Shown here piece by piece: positions 1 to 10,949 of a stretch of 64,000 bases of DNA. This stretch comes from Acidovorax sp. Leaf78. Its GTDB lineage: Bacteria > Pseudomonadota > Gammaproteobacteria > Burkholderiales > Burkholderiaceae_C. Made by a program: the position numbers and the translations under genes. Where the stretch lies: positions 541,433-605,432 of the forward strand of contig NZ_LMLZ01000020.1 in the NCBI RefSeq assembly GCF_001422735.1, written 5' to 3'. How positions within the stretch are numbered: the first letter of the stretch is position 1; each line of letters opens with the position of its first letter. Below the pieces are notes generated by a model that saw nothing but the letters and a program-made list of their open reading frames with translations, was not told where the DNA came from and did not search any database.

Positions 1-387
1 CGGTGGATCGCGTACAACAAACTGCGCGGGCAGTACAGCAGCGCCATGGAACACGCGGTGCCAGAGCAGTTCTGGGTGGACAAAACGCAATGCCGGTACG
101 ACAACGAGCAAGGGGAGGTGCAGAACCCTGCGAAGCAGGAGTGCGCCCAAGCCATCTCCGCAGTCAAAGCGATTGCCATCGCCCAGGCGCAAGGCCAGCG
201 CATCTACACGATCAACCAAAGCAACGCAGGCACGGCAGTGTCAAAGCCACCGGTAGGCCGCACAGTGGCACAGGAGATCCAGTGCGCAGTGCTGGCGAAT
301 AAGGCTTTGGTCAATGTCTACCGAGAGGCCGAGCCTTGTAGAAGGTCAATGGAAGGTCTTTGGCTTGGTTCAGCATTTGACGTTTGA
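1..387 (+). CDS. C-terminal fragment of an Rhs/transglutaminase-like protein
   Basis: The frame is open from the first base and stops at 387, so this is the 3' end of a gene that begins outside the window. The residues read like the tail of large Rhs or transglutaminase-like surface proteins of Burkholderiales: an alternating helical segment with AVKAIAIAQAQGQRIYTI followed by a short Ala/Asn-rich region. I recognise that tail only by general resemblance. The last 77 bp overlap the 3' end of rlhA on the opposite strand, and the final residues (from about VYREAEPC) do not look like the family, so the end may be truncated or frameshifted. Function cannot be assigned from the fragment. Confidence 0.45.
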   Translation, partial: RWIAYNKLRGQYSSAMEHAVPEQFWVDKTQCRYDNEQGEVQNPAKQECAQAISAVKAIAIAQAQGQRIYTINQSNAGTAVSKPPVGRTVAQEIQCAVLANKALVNVYREAEPCRRSMEGLWLGSAFDV

Positions 388-2317
388 TCTTGCCCACCAC
401 GTGCATCTCGCACGGCTTGCAGTCAAAGCGCAGGGTGAGTTTTTCCTTGCCGTTGATCAGCATCAGCGGCTCGGCCTTGATGGTGCCCTGCACGCCCGTC
501 ACGCCCTTGGCCTGCTTGGGGCACAGGCTCATCGAAAAGCGCACGCAGTGCTTGGTGATCATGAGGCTGACTTCGCCTTCCTCCTCGTGCGCCTCGTAGG
601 CTGCATCGATCACCTTCACGCCGTGGCGCACGTAAAAATCGTGCGCCTTCTGGTTGAACACGTTGCCCAGGAACGAGAGCGTGTCGTCGGGGTAGGGCAC
701 GGGCGGCTCCACCGGCACCGCGCGCTGCAGGCGCGCAAAGTTGCGGGCGCGGCAGTCTTCCAGGTCGGCCAGCGCGTCGCGGCGCAGCGCGTTGAGCACC
801 GACGCGGGCACGAACCAGGGCTGGGACAGCTGCAGCGCGATGTCGTGCACCGCAAAGATGGTGGCGCCGAAGCGGCCCAGTTGCTCGCGCAGGCTGGCTT
901 CGGCCTTGGCGGCATCGGTGGCGCGCTGGTGGGGTTGCTCTACGTCAGCGCAGCCCACGTTGCCGTCCTCGTCGGTCAGCATCAGGCTGAAGCCGGCCGG
1001 CGTCTCGCTCAGGTGCGCCCAAAGGCCGATGCGGCGGTCGCTCGACTTTTTCTCCAGCGTGCGCACCCAGTCCATGTCGCGGTTGCGGTTGACCTCGGTG
1101 CCCTTGCGCAGGTCCTTGAAGCCGTCCATCGGGTCCTTGGGGTACACGCGCCACTGGCCCAAGCTGCGCGCAGACACGGGCTCGGCCACGTTGATGGCCA
1201 TGCCAACTAGTTCCTTGTGCAGGTCGTAGTAGCACAGGCCGTCGCCGTTGTGCAGCACGGTGGCGGGGTCGCTCACCTCCAGCTCGACGAAGTCCGGGCC
1301 CACCTTGGTCACCCAGCCGATGGCCTGGCCAGGGTTCTTGGGGGTGTCGAAGGCGCCGATGTCTTCCTTGCGGCCGGTCACGAAATAGTCGGTGAACTCG
1401 CGGTTGAAGTTCTGCAGCGGGTCGGGCGTGAAGGTGAAGGTGGTGGAGCCGCTGGACGAGCGCGACAGTGGCCTGCCCGCGCTTTCGCGCTCTTCCAGAA
1501 TCTCGTCGATCAGCGTGCGGTAGTGGGCGGTGATGTTCTTCACATAGCCCATGTCCTTGTAGCGCCCCTCGATCTTGAAGCTGCGCACCCCGGCGTCGAT
1601 GAGCGCGCGCAGGTTGTCGCTCTGGTTGTTGTCCTTCATGGAGAGCACGTGCTTGTCGTGCGCGATGAAGCGGCCCTGCGCGTCGGTCACCTGATAGGGG
1701 AGGCGGCAGGCCTGGCTGCAGTCGCCCCGGTTGGCGCTGCGGCCGGTCTGCGCATGGCTGATGTTGCACTGGCCGCTGTAAGCCACGCACAGCGCGCCGT
1801 GGATGAAGAACTCGATGTTGGCGCGGCCCGGCGCATCCACCGGCCCCAGCGCCTTGTGCACCGCGGCGATCTGCTGCACCGTGAGCTCGCGCGCCAGCAC
1901 GATCTGCGACAGGCCCGCGTCCTGCAGAAAGCGCGCCTTCTCGGGCGTGCGGATGTCCGTCTGGGTGCTGGCATGCAGCTGGATGGGTGGCATGTCGTCC
2001 ATCGCCAGCAGGGCCATGTCCTGGATGATGAGCGCGTCGGCACCGGCCTCGTACACCTGCCAGGCCATCTGCCGCGCGGCGCCGAGCTCGTCGTCGCGCA
2101 GGATGGTGTTCAGGGTGATGAAGATGCGGCTGTTGAAGCGGTGCGCGTGGCGTACCAGGCGCTCGACGTCCCGGATGTCGTTGCCCGCGCCGGCCCGTGC
2201 GCCGAAGGCCGGGCCGCCGATGTAGACGGCATCGGCGCCGTGGTTGATGGCTTCGATGCCGATGTCGGCGTCGCGCGCGGGCGAGAGCAGTTCAAGCTGG
2301 TGGGGCAGGAGAGACAT
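311..2317 (-). CDS. rlhA: 23S rRNA 5-hydroxycytidine C2501 synthase, U32 peptidase family
   Basis: A 668-residue U32-family protein, close in length to E. coli RlhA (YdcP, about 653 residues) and much longer than the tRNA paralogue TrhP (about 450). It matches RlhA almost from end to end: LLSPARDADIGIEAINHGAD near the N terminus, the HASTQTDIRTPEKARFL stretch (residues 115-131), and four conserved cysteines (about C177, C184, C200, C204) in the FIHGALCVAYSGQC ... GDCSQACRLPY region, thought to hold an iron-sulfur centre. The family hydroxylates C2501 of 23S rRNA using prephenate-derived chemistry. The C terminus keeps the CPKQAKG and KFDCKPCEMHVVGKIK-type segments. It is transcribed alone on the minus strand. 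U32 proteins are often misnamed collagenases; I see no basis for a protease call here. Confidence 0.93.
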   Translation of the reverse strand: MSLLPHQLELLSPARDADIGIEAINHGADAVYIGGPAFGARAGAGNDIRDVERLVRHAHRFNSRIFITLNTILRDDELGAARQMAWQVYEAGADALIIQDMALLAMDDMPPIQLHASTQTDIRTPEKARFLQDAGLSQIVLARELTVQQIAAVHKALGPVDAPGRANIEFFIHGALCVAYSGQCNISHAQTGRSANRGDCSQACRLPYQVTDAQGRFIAHDKHVLSMKDNNQSDNLRALIDAGVRSFKIEGRYKDMGYVKNITAHYRTLIDEILEERESAGRPLSRSSSGSTTFTFTPDPLQNFNREFTDYFVTGRKEDIGAFDTPKNPGQAIGWVTKVGPDFVELEVSDPATVLHNGDGLCYYDLHKELVGMAINVAEPVSARSLGQWRVYPKDPMDGFKDLRKGTEVNRNRDMDWVRTLEKKSSDRRIGLWAHLSETPAGFSLMLTDEDGNVGCADVEQPHQRATDAAKAEASLREQLGRFGATIFAVHDIALQLSQPWFVPASVLNALRRDALADLEDCRARNFARLQRAVPVEPPVPYPDDTLSFLGNVFNQKAHDFYVRHGVKVIDAAYEAHEEEGEVSLMITKHCVRFSMSLCPKQAKGVTGVQGTIKAEPLMLINGKEKLTLRFDCKPCEMHVVGKIKRQMLNQAKDLPLTFYKARPLGRH

Positions 2318-2417
2318 GGGGCGTGATTATCCCAGCCATGCAGCGATATGGAGCATCCGGATGCGCATGTCCGACTGCGGCGTTGCCACTATTAGCCCGC
2401 TTAATGACCCGCCAAGT

Positions 2418-2435
2418 TGCTATGTTTACATAGCA
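2418..2435. promoter_or_regulatory. Small inverted repeat upstream of the LivK-type gene
   Basis: TGCTATG TTTA CATAGCA is a perfect 7-bp inverted repeat in the 234-bp gap between the divergent rlhA and livK-type starts. It could be an operator or a short hairpin in the leader. No regulator is encoded next to it. Confidence 0.25.
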
Positions 2436-2551
2436 TTTATGCGCCAACAGCGTCTCAGGTGGCTAGGATGCGGGGCCGCGCTGTGCCCCAAGGTGGTGCA
2501 TGGTGCCGGGCTTGACCCTTAGCCACCATTCTATTTCTGGAGACTTCCAAC

Positions 2552-3700
2552 GTGTTTCGCCGTGCTTCCCGCCCCTTCGTGCAATTGACCATCGCCGCAG
2601 CCTGCGCTGCGGCTGCCCAAGCGGCTCTCGCCCAGGACGTCCAGACCGTCAAGATCGCCCACGCAGGCCCCGTGTCGGGCGGCATCGCCCACATCGGCAA
2701 GGACACCGAAAACGGCGTGCGCCTGGCCATCGACGACCTGAACGCGCAGAACCTGGTCATTGGCGGCAAGAAGATCAAGTTCGAGCTGGCGGCCGAAGAC
2801 GACGCGGGCGACCCGCGCCAGGCCACCGCCGTGGCGCAAAAGCTTTGCGACCAGAAGGTGGCGGGCGTGGTGGGGCACCTGCAGTCGGGCACGTCCATCC
2901 CTGCAGCCGCCATCTACGACAAGTGCGGCGTGCCGCACATCACGGCGGCGGCCACCAACCCGGACCTGACCAAGCCCGGCTACAAGACCACCTACCGCCT
3001 GATCGCCAACGACAGCGCGCTGGGCGCGGCGCTGGCGATCTTCTCCGCCGACCACTTGAAGCTCAAGTCCGTGGCCATCATCGACGACCGCACGGCGTAC
3101 GGCCAGGGCGTGGCCTCGGTGTTCAAGGCCACCGCGCTGCAAAAGGGCCTGAAGGTGGTGGGCGAGGAGTTCACCAACGACAAGTCCACCGACTTCATGG
3201 CCATCCTCACCTCCATCAAGAACAAGAAGCCCGATGCGATCTTCTACGGCGGCCTGGATGCGCAGGCCGGCCCCATGCTGCGCCAGATGGAGCAGTTGGG
3301 CTTGGGGCAGGTCAAGTTCTTCGGCGGCGACGCGCTGTGCACCGAAAAGCTGCCCGAGCTGTCGGGCAAGAGCCCCGCGCTCAAGAACGTGACCTGCGCC
3401 ACGGGCGGAGCGTCCGTCGACAAGATGCAGGGCGGCGCCGACTGGAAGAAGCGCTACGACGCCAAGTTCCCCGGCCAGTTCCAGATCTACAGCCCCTACG
3501 CCTACGACGCCGCCATGGTGCTGGCCGACGCGATGAAGCGCGCCAACTCGGTGGACCCCAAGGTGTACATCCCCTTCATCGGCAAGACCGAGTACAAGGG
3601 CGTGACCGCCAACATCGCCTTCACCGCCAAGGGCGAGCTGACCACGCCTGCCGTGACGCTGTACACGTACAAGGACGGCAACCGGGTTGCGCTGAACTGA
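2552..3700 (+). CDS. Branched-chain amino acid-type ABC transporter substrate-binding protein
   Basis: A 382-residue periplasmic type I binding protein of the LivJ/LivK family. A GTG start is chosen because a CTGGAGA ribosome binding site lies about 8 bases upstream and the translation begins with a good signal peptide (MFRRASRPF, hydrophobic Ala-rich core, cleavage near residue 27 after ALA). Mature residues include the family hallmarks VKIAHAGPVSGG, ENGVRLAIDDLNAQN and the hinge segment IIDDRTAYGQG. It would capture branched-chain amino acids or a related small solute. No livHMGF permease or ATPase genes lie beside it, so it is an orphan binding protein and its substrate cannot be fixed. 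Confidence 0.88.
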   Translation: MFRRASRPFVQLTIAAACAAAAQAALAQDVQTVKIAHAGPVSGGIAHIGKDTENGVRLAIDDLNAQNLVIGGKKIKFELAAEDDAGDPRQATAVAQKLCDQKVAGVVGHLQSGTSIPAAAIYDKCGVPHITAAATNPDLTKPGYKTTYRLIANDSALGAALAIFSADHLKLKSVAIIDDRTAYGQGVASVFKATALQKGLKVVGEEFTNDKSTDFMAILTSIKNKKPDAIFYGGLDAQAGPMLRQMEQLGLGQVKFFGGDALCTEKLPELSGKSPALKNVTCATGGASVDKMQGGADWKKRYDAKFPGQFQIYSPYAYDAAMVLADAMKRANSVDPKVYIPFIGKTEYKGVTANIAFTAKGELTTPAVTLYTYKDGNRVALN

Positions 3701-3840
3701 AGCTCTGCGTGGCGGTGAGCGCTTCCCCACCGGGTGGCGCTCTCGCCGCAGCCGCCGCCTTCGCCGAATGCGCCGCTGCCGACGGTTGGCGGGGCATCCC
3801 GGTTTACAGTGCAGGCCTGCACAGCATCAGGAGCACAGGC

Positions 3841-5536
<1,696 letters not shown>

Positions 5537-5594
5537 CCTGGCCCCGCACGACCCCTCTTTTTGACGGAGCAGGCCCCTTCACGGCCTGAGCGCT

Positions 5595-6596
5595 TTGCAC
5601 GACCACGCACACGATCACCACCACGATCACGACCATTCCGAGTGCAGCCACGACCACGGCCCCCAGCACATCTACATCTACTCGCCCTCCAGCGCCGTGC
5701 GCGACAAGGCCGCGTTCAAGCGCGGCATCGCCCGCCTGAAGGCGCTGGGCCATGAGGTGGAGGTGGACGTGGACGCGCTGGCCACGCACACCCGCTTTGC
5801 AGGCGACGACGACACGCGCCTGGCCGCCATCCACCGCGCGGCGGCCAGCGGCGCCGATGTGGCGCTGATCTCGCGCGGCGGCTACGGCCTGTCGCGCATC
5901 CTGCCGGGCATTCGCTACAAGGCGGTGGCCAAGGCCATCGCGGGCGGCATGCGCTTCGTAGGGGTCAGCGACTTCACGGCGTTCCAGATGGCGTTGCTGG
6001 CGAAGACCGGCGCGACCTCATGGGCGGGCCCGTCGCTGGGCGCCGACTTCGGTGTGGTGGGCGAGCCGGACGACATCATGGAAGCCTGCTTCGACGACCT
6101 GCTCACCGGCCACGGCGAAGGCACGGGCTGGCGCATGAACAAGGAAAAGCCCAACGCCAACACCGGCAAACCCGCAGTGCCCAACGTGTACGTGAAAAGC
6201 GCCACGCTGTGGGGCGGCAACCTGGCCGTGCTGGCCTCGCTGGTGGGCACGCCGTACCTGCCGGCCATCAAGGGCGGCGTGCTGTTCATTGAAGACGTGC
6301 ACGAGCACCCCTACCGCATCGAGCGCATGCTCACCCAGCTGCTGCACGCCGGGGTGCTGGCCCAGCAAAAAGCCGTGGTGCTGGGGCAGTTCACCAACTT
6401 CAAGCTCGCGCCCCACGACAAGGGCTACAAGCTGCAGTCGGTGGTGGACTGGCTGCGCACGCAGATCAAGGCGCCGGTGTTGACCAATCTGCCGTTCGGC
6501 CATGTGGAGACCAAGGTGCTGCTGCCTGTGGGCGCCACGGTGTCGCTGTCGGTGGAAGAGCGCGATGCGCTGATCTACTGGGGGCACCAGAGCTGA
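5595..6596 (+). CDS. ldcA: LD-carboxypeptidase (peptidase S66) with His-rich N terminus
   Basis: About 333 residues. S66 peptidases remove the terminal D-Ala from murein tetrapeptides in cell-wall recycling. Visible family motifs are the RGGYG loop, the serine nucleophile in GVSDFT (about S125), the glutamate segment GVLFIEDVHEHPYR and the histidine segment FGHVETKVLLPVG. The first 22 residues (MHDHAHDHHHDHDHSECSHDHG) are nearly all His and Asp, which is not part of the catalytic fold and looks like a metal-binding tail. The start is uncertain: TTG at 5595 is used, with no strong ribosome binding site and CTG at 5586 as an alternative; an in-frame stop at 5562 bounds the choice. It lies 58 bp downstream of tadA. 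Confidence 0.85.
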   Translation: MHDHAHDHHHDHDHSECSHDHGPQHIYIYSPSSAVRDKAAFKRGIARLKALGHEVEVDVDALATHTRFAGDDDTRLAAIHRAAASGADVALISRGGYGLSRILPGIRYKAVAKAIAGGMRFVGVSDFTAFQMALLAKTGATSWAGPSLGADFGVVGEPDDIMEACFDDLLTGHGEGTGWRMNKEKPNANTGKPAVPNVYVKSATLWGGNLAVLASLVGTPYLPAIKGGVLFIEDVHEHPYRIERMLTQLLHAGVLAQQKAVVLGQFTNFKLAPHDKGYKLQSVVDWLRTQIKAPVLTNLPFGHVETKVLLPVGATVSLSVEERDALIYWGHQS

Positions 6597-6635
6597 CCCA
6601 GCCCGGCGTCTGGCCGCGTCGCGCCTGAGCGGCGC

Positions 6636-6992
6636 TCAGTGCATGGGCGGCAGATGGGGCGCCTGCGGCGGGCGCGGCGACCGCGGCAGTTGGCCTTGGA
6701 ACAGGATGGTGAGCTCATCGATGGTCCGCTGCGCGCTGATGTCGCCGCGCAGCAGTAGCAGCGTCTTGAACAGATCGATGCGCAGGTACCACAGCGCCTC
6801 GATGTCCGCGGCATAGCGCAGGCGCATGCTCATCCGGGCGACTTCGCACCCTGTCGTGCCCATCAGGCTTTGCAGCATGGCCCGGCGCACGTCCTCCAGG
6901 CCCTGGTCGCGCACCCACGCCGTGGACGACGGCTTGTCACGGCCGAGCAGGTCGTGCAGGTTGTTGCGAAGGTTGGGCTTGTTGAACCGCAT
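6636..6992 (-). CDS. Hypothetical protein
   Basis: A 118-residue protein starting MRFNKPNLRNNLHDLLGRDK, mostly helical, with a Pro-rich C terminus. No signal peptide, membrane helix or metal motif is visible. It sits convergent with ldcA. Its composition and third-position GC fit a coding sequence, but I do not recognise a family. Confidence 0.6.
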   Translation of the reverse strand: MRFNKPNLRNNLHDLLGRDKPSSTAWVRDQGLEDVRRAMLQSLMGTTGCEVARMSMRLRYAADIEALWYLRIDLFKTLLLLRGDISAQRTIDELTILFQGQLPRSPRPPQAPHLPPMH

Positions 6993-7363
6993 GGCGGGTG
7001 CGCGTGAAGGGTTTATGTAACAGGGCCGGCCAAATTAAGCGGGAGCACCCATCGGCGCAAGGGGAGTGCTCCTTGTTTTGCGTAAAGACAACAAATCAAC
7101 CCGCTTTATTGCGAACTTTTCCTCCATTCGGGTCACTGGAGGCTGAGCATTCCCACAATGCGCCGGGTGGAGTGCAGGACAGCGGGGGCAACCTGTATCG
7201 CGTTGAGCATGGCACGTTGCGTCAAAGCGCCGGGTGGTTTCATCGCCCTACGGCGCCTCGGGCCGCGCAGGTCGCCGCAACCATTGTTGACGCTTTTCCC
7301 TGTGCGTCAAAAGAAAGCTTGGTCTAAACTGATTCACATGATGTTACTAATAGGCCAGCGTTC
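6993..7363. other. 371-bp intergenic region with a terminator-like hairpin
   Basis: Divergent spacer between the hypothetical gene and the cyclase gene, clearly less GC-rich than its neighbours. It holds an inverted repeat GGAGCAC (7042-7048) / GTGCTCC (7066-7072) followed by a weak T tract (TTGTTTT), which could be a plus-strand terminator or the end of a small RNA. A TTGACG hexamer at 7287-7292 could be a -35 element for the cyclase gene, but no convincing -10 follows. No open frame in it looks coding. Confidence 0.4.
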
Positions 7364-8293
7364 ATGAGTGTGCTCTCAACGATGGTCTTCGCAGACATAT
7401 CGGGCAGTGCGGCGCTGTACGAAGCATTGGGCAACGAGCGGGCCGCCGAGGCGGTGACGCAGGTCACGCAATGGATCAGCACCACCATACAAACCCACGG
7501 CGGGCGGGTGGTCAAGTCGCTGGGCGACGGCGTGCTGGGCGTGTTCGGCGATGCGGCCAGCGGTGTGGCGGCCATGGCCACCATGCTGCGCCAGCACAAG
7601 CTGCGGCAGGACCGCTGGCCCCAGCCGTTGCGCATGGATATCCGGGTGGGTGTGGCCAGCGGCGAAGTGATCGACGTGGACGGTGACTGCTATGGCGATG
7701 CCGTCAACGTCGCGTCGCGCCTGTGCGAGCGCGCCGGCCCCGCCGAGATCTGGGCCACCGAAACCACCGTGCTGCTGGCAGGGGCCGGGCCCGACGTCTG
7801 GTACCGCAAGCTGGGCATGATGGAGATCCGCGGCAAGGCCGAGTCGCTCATGCTCTACCACGTGGAATGGCGCGAAGACGAAGCACCCGACTCGCTCACC
7901 ATGCAGGCCGCGCTGGTCAGCAGCTTTGCGCCGGCCGATTCCATTCTGGGGCAGATCCAGTTTTCGTGGCACGGGGTCGACATGTCCTTCACCTCGTCGG
8001 ACGCGCCCGTGCATGTGGGGCGGGCCAACCACGCGCAGCTGTGCATCAACGACCCGCGCGTGTCGCGCCTGCATGCCCGCATCGACTGGCGCAACAGCGG
8101 GTTCGTGCTGACCGACATGAGCAGCTTCGGCACCTGGGTGCGCTTTGACGGCAGCGATGCCCCGGTGCGCCTTCGGCGCGATGCGTGCATCCTGCACGGC
8201 ACGGGGCGCATCGCGCTGGGCGTGTCGTTCAACGAGCCCAGCGCGCCGGTCATGAACTTCCAGGTCGCAGGTGCGAACGTCCACCTGGGTTGA
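7364..8293 (+). CDS. Class III adenylate/guanylate cyclase fused to an FHA domain
   Basis: A 309-residue cytoplasmic protein. Residues about 1-170 are a class III nucleotide cyclase domain: VFADISGSAALYE with metal aspartate D11, the second metal aspartate in SLGDGVLGVF (about D55), and the GDAVNVASRL segment. Residues about 205-300 are an FHA domain, which binds phosphothreonine peptides: VGRANHAQL, SRLHARI and TDMSSFGTWV. The combination suggests cyclic nucleotide production or sensing gated by protein phosphorylation. The ATG at 7364 is used because the cyclase fold begins immediately. No kinase gene is adjacent. The base specificity (ATP or GTP) cannot be read with confidence. Confidence 0.87.
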   Translation: MSVLSTMVFADISGSAALYEALGNERAAEAVTQVTQWISTTIQTHGGRVVKSLGDGVLGVFGDAASGVAAMATMLRQHKLRQDRWPQPLRMDIRVGVASGEVIDVDGDCYGDAVNVASRLCERAGPAEIWATETTVLLAGAGPDVWYRKLGMMEIRGKAESLMLYHVEWREDEAPDSLTMQAALVSSFAPADSILGQIQFSWHGVDMSFTSSDAPVHVGRANHAQLCINDPRVSRLHARIDWRNSGFVLTDMSSFGTWVRFDGSDAPVRLRRDACILHGTGRIALGVSFNEPSAPVMNFQVAGANVHLG

Positions 8294-8368
8294 CGGCCGG
8301 GCCACTCTTTCGGCATGCGCGCACCCGCCGCGCCGGCCCCTTCAAGACAGTATCGGAGACAGATCAAT

Positions 8369-10927
8369 ATGGCATGGATGAAGCGGACCGCCGTCGGCCT
8401 GGTGGCGGTGGCGTTGCTCGCCGGGACCGGCGCAGCGGTGTATGTGCAGCGCAGCTTTGCGGCGCTGGACGGCAAGCTCAGCGTGGCGGGCCTGGCGCAG
8501 CCGGTGCAGGTGCAGCGCGATGCGGCCGACGTGACCCATGTGCGGGCCCAGACCCCGCAGGATGCGTGGTTTGCCATGGGCTATGTGCACGCGCAGGAGC
8601 GCACCTGGCAGCTCGAGTTCAACCGCCGCGTGATGCACGGCGAGCTGTCCGAAGTGTTCGGCCCCGCCACGCTGGAGACCGACAAGCTCATGCGCTCCCT
8701 GGACATCATGGGCGTGGCGCGCCGCCAGTACGCCGGGCTGCCGCTGTACGCCAAGGAGGCGCTGCAGGCCTACAGCCAGGGCATCCACGCCTTTCACAAA
8801 AAGCGCCCGCAGGTGCTGCCGCCGGAATTTCTGCTGTTGGGCGCCAAGCCCGGGGGCGACCGGGGTGCCGTGTGGGAGCCTGAAGACAGCGTGGGCTGGG
8901 CGCTGATGATGGCGCTGGACCTGGGCGGCAACTGGGGCACCGAGTTCGCGCGCCTGTCTGTTGCCCGCACGCTCGACACCGACAGGCTGTGGCAGCTGAT
9001 GCCGCCATACCCTGGCGAAAAGCCCGCCGCATCGTCAGACCTGGCAGCGCTGTACCGCCAGCTGGGCGTGTACCGGGCCGCCGGTGCAGGGCCCACCGCG
9101 GCCGGGCAGGGCAATGTAGTCACCGCCACCGCAGCCACCAATGCGGCGGCAAGCGGCAATCACCCAGGCCCGCTGTCGCGCCAGATCAGCGCCAGTATGC
9201 TGGCCTGGGCCGACGAGCTCACCCGCAACGCAGGCACCAACGAAGGCAAGGGCAGCAACAACTGGGTGATTGCCGGCACGCGCACCGTGAGTGGCAAGCC
9301 GCTGCTGGCCAACGACCCGCACCTGGGCCTGTCCGCCCCTGCCATCTGGTACTTCGCGGGGCTGCAGGCACCGGCGGGCAAGGCCGCCGACGGCACGCCG
9401 ATTGCGCCCATCGACGCCGTGGGTGCCACCTTGCCGGGCCTGCCCTTCGTGGTGCTGGGTCGCACCGACAAGGTCGCCTGGGGCTTTACCAACACCGGCC
9501 CCGATGTGCAGGATTTGTACCTGGAGCAGATCAACCCCGCCGACCCCACGCAGTACCGCACGCCCGACGGCTGGGCGCCGTTCACGGTGCGCAACGAGAC
9601 CATCCGCGTCAAGGGCGAGGCCGATGTGCAGGTGCCGCTGCGCAGCACGCGGCACGGCCCGGTGCTGAGCGACGCGCAGAAGTCGCACGCCGAGGTGCTG
9701 GACCTGGGCAAGTACGTGCTGGCGCTGCGCTGGAGCGCCCTGGACGACGACAACCAGACGGTGGTGGCGGGCTTCAAGACCAACCAGTCCAAGAGCGTGG
9801 ACGAGCTGTTTGCGGGCCTGGAGCACTACCACTCGCCCATGCAGAGCGTGGTGGCGGCCGACGACCAGGGCACCATCCGCTTCAAGGCCGCAGGCCGCGC
9901 GCCGCTGCGCGATGCCGCCAACGACATCCGCGGCGTGGCCCCGTCGCCGGGCTGGGATGCGCGCTACGACTGGAAGGGCTGGATACCGTACGACCAGACC
10001 CCGCAGGACGACGGCAGCAAGGGATGGATCGCCACGGCCAACCAGCGCGTGACGGCCCCCGGCTACCCGCACTTCCTGACCCAGGACTGGGCCTTGCCCT
10101 ACCGCTACGACCGCATCGCACAATTGATCGAAGCCACGCCGAGGCACGATGCGGCCAGCATGCAGGCCATTCACCGCGACATCACATCGCTCGCGGCGCG
10201 CCGCCTGCTGCCGTACTTGCAGCAGGCACAGTCATCCCATGCATTGGCAGCCGCAGCGCAGAAACAGCTGCTGGGCTTCGATGGCTTGATGGACGCCAAC
10301 AAGCCGGCCCCGTTGATCTTCGCCGCCTGGACGGACGAGCTGGCCCGCGGCCTCATCGTCCCGCGCATCGGCGAAGACCGCTTCACCGCCACCTATGGCA
10401 AGCGCGACTACCGCGCGGCGCTGGAGGGCATCCTGGAGCGCAACGACACCTGGTGGTGCCAGCCCGCGACCTGCGCCGAGCAGTCCGCCGCCGCCCTGGG
10501 CCGTGCGCTCGACCGCCTGCAGGCGGACTATGGCGCAGACCCGGCGCAGTGGCGCTGGGGCGCGGCACACCCCGCGCTCAGCGTGCACCGGCCTTTTGGC
10601 AACGTGCCGGCCCTGGCCCGCTTCTTCGACGTGAGCGTGCCCTCGCATGGCGATGGCTACACGGTGAACGTGGGCCAGTACAACGCGGGCGAGGCCAGCG
10701 GCCCGTTCGTCAACCGCCATGCGGCATCGCTGCGCGCGGTGTACGACCTGGCCGACCTGGAGCAGTCGCGCTTCATCTACCAGACGGGCCAGAGCGGCTT
10801 GGTGTTCTCGCCGCGCTACCGCGACATGAGCGCCACCTGGGCGGCCACCGGCTACCGCGTGCTGCAGCGCGAGCCCGCACGCTGGGTGCATACGCTCACG
10901 CTGACCCCCGACACCGCTGCGAAGTGA
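8369..10927 (+). CDS. Penicillin acylase family protein (Ntn hydrolase)
   Basis: An 852-residue exported amidase of the S45 family (penicillin G acylase, cephalosporin acylase, AHL acylases such as PvdQ/QuiP). An N-terminal hydrophobic segment (MAWMKRTAVGLVAVALLAG) serves as signal or anchor. The precursor is expected to self-cleave in front of the nucleophile serine in KGSNNWVIAG (S296), giving alpha and beta chains; the downstream LLANDPHLG and LPGLPFVVLGR segments are typical of the beta chain. The ATG at 8369 is preferred over upstream codons because GGAG lies about 11 bases ahead and the signal peptide starts there. Substrate may be an acyl-homoserine lactone, a beta-lactam side chain or another amide. 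An asparaginase gene follows after 22 bp and is probably co-transcribed. Confidence 0.88.
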   Translation: MAWMKRTAVGLVAVALLAGTGAAVYVQRSFAALDGKLSVAGLAQPVQVQRDAADVTHVRAQTPQDAWFAMGYVHAQERTWQLEFNRRVMHGELSEVFGPATLETDKLMRSLDIMGVARRQYAGLPLYAKEALQAYSQGIHAFHKKRPQVLPPEFLLLGAKPGGDRGAVWEPEDSVGWALMMALDLGGNWGTEFARLSVARTLDTDRLWQLMPPYPGEKPAASSDLAALYRQLGVYRAAGAGPTAAGQGNVVTATAATNAAASGNHPGPLSRQISASMLAWADELTRNAGTNEGKGSNNWVIAGTRTVSGKPLLANDPHLGLSAPAIWYFAGLQAPAGKAADGTPIAPIDAVGATLPGLPFVVLGRTDKVAWGFTNTGPDVQDLYLEQINPADPTQYRTPDGWAPFTVRNETIRVKGEADVQVPLRSTRHGPVLSDAQKSHAEVLDLGKYVLALRWSALDDDNQTVVAGFKTNQSKSVDELFAGLEHYHSPMQSVVAADDQGTIRFKAAGRAPLRDAANDIRGVAPSPGWDARYDWKGWIPYDQTPQDDGSKGWIATANQRVTAPGYPHFLTQDWALPYRYDRIAQLIEATPRHDAASMQAIHRDITSLAARRLLPYLQQAQSSHALAAAAQKQLLGFDGLMDANKPAPLIFAAWTDELARGLIVPRIGEDRFTATYGKRDYRAALEGILERNDTWWCQPATCAEQSAAALGRALDRLQADYGADPAQWRWGAAHPALSVHRPFGNVPALARFFDVSVPSHGDGYTVNVGQYNAGEASGPFVNRHAASLRAVYDLADLEQSRFIYQTGQSGLVFSPRYRDMSATWAATGYRVLQREPARWVHTLTLTPDTAAK

Positions 10928-10949
10928 CGCGGCCTGCAAGGAAGAATCC

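Noticed and set aside
311..2317. Protease or collagenase call for the U32 protein
   Set aside because: Length and cysteine pattern match RlhA, an RNA hydroxylase, from end to end.
1217..2326. Long plus-strand frame opposite rlhA
   Set aside because: It is antisense to a clearly conserved gene, has no recognisable motif and reflects the high GC content.
6636..7072. Small RNA gene in the spacer ending at the 7042-7072 hairpin
   Set aside because: A hairpin with a weak T tract is present but no promoter or conserved RNA structure was seen.
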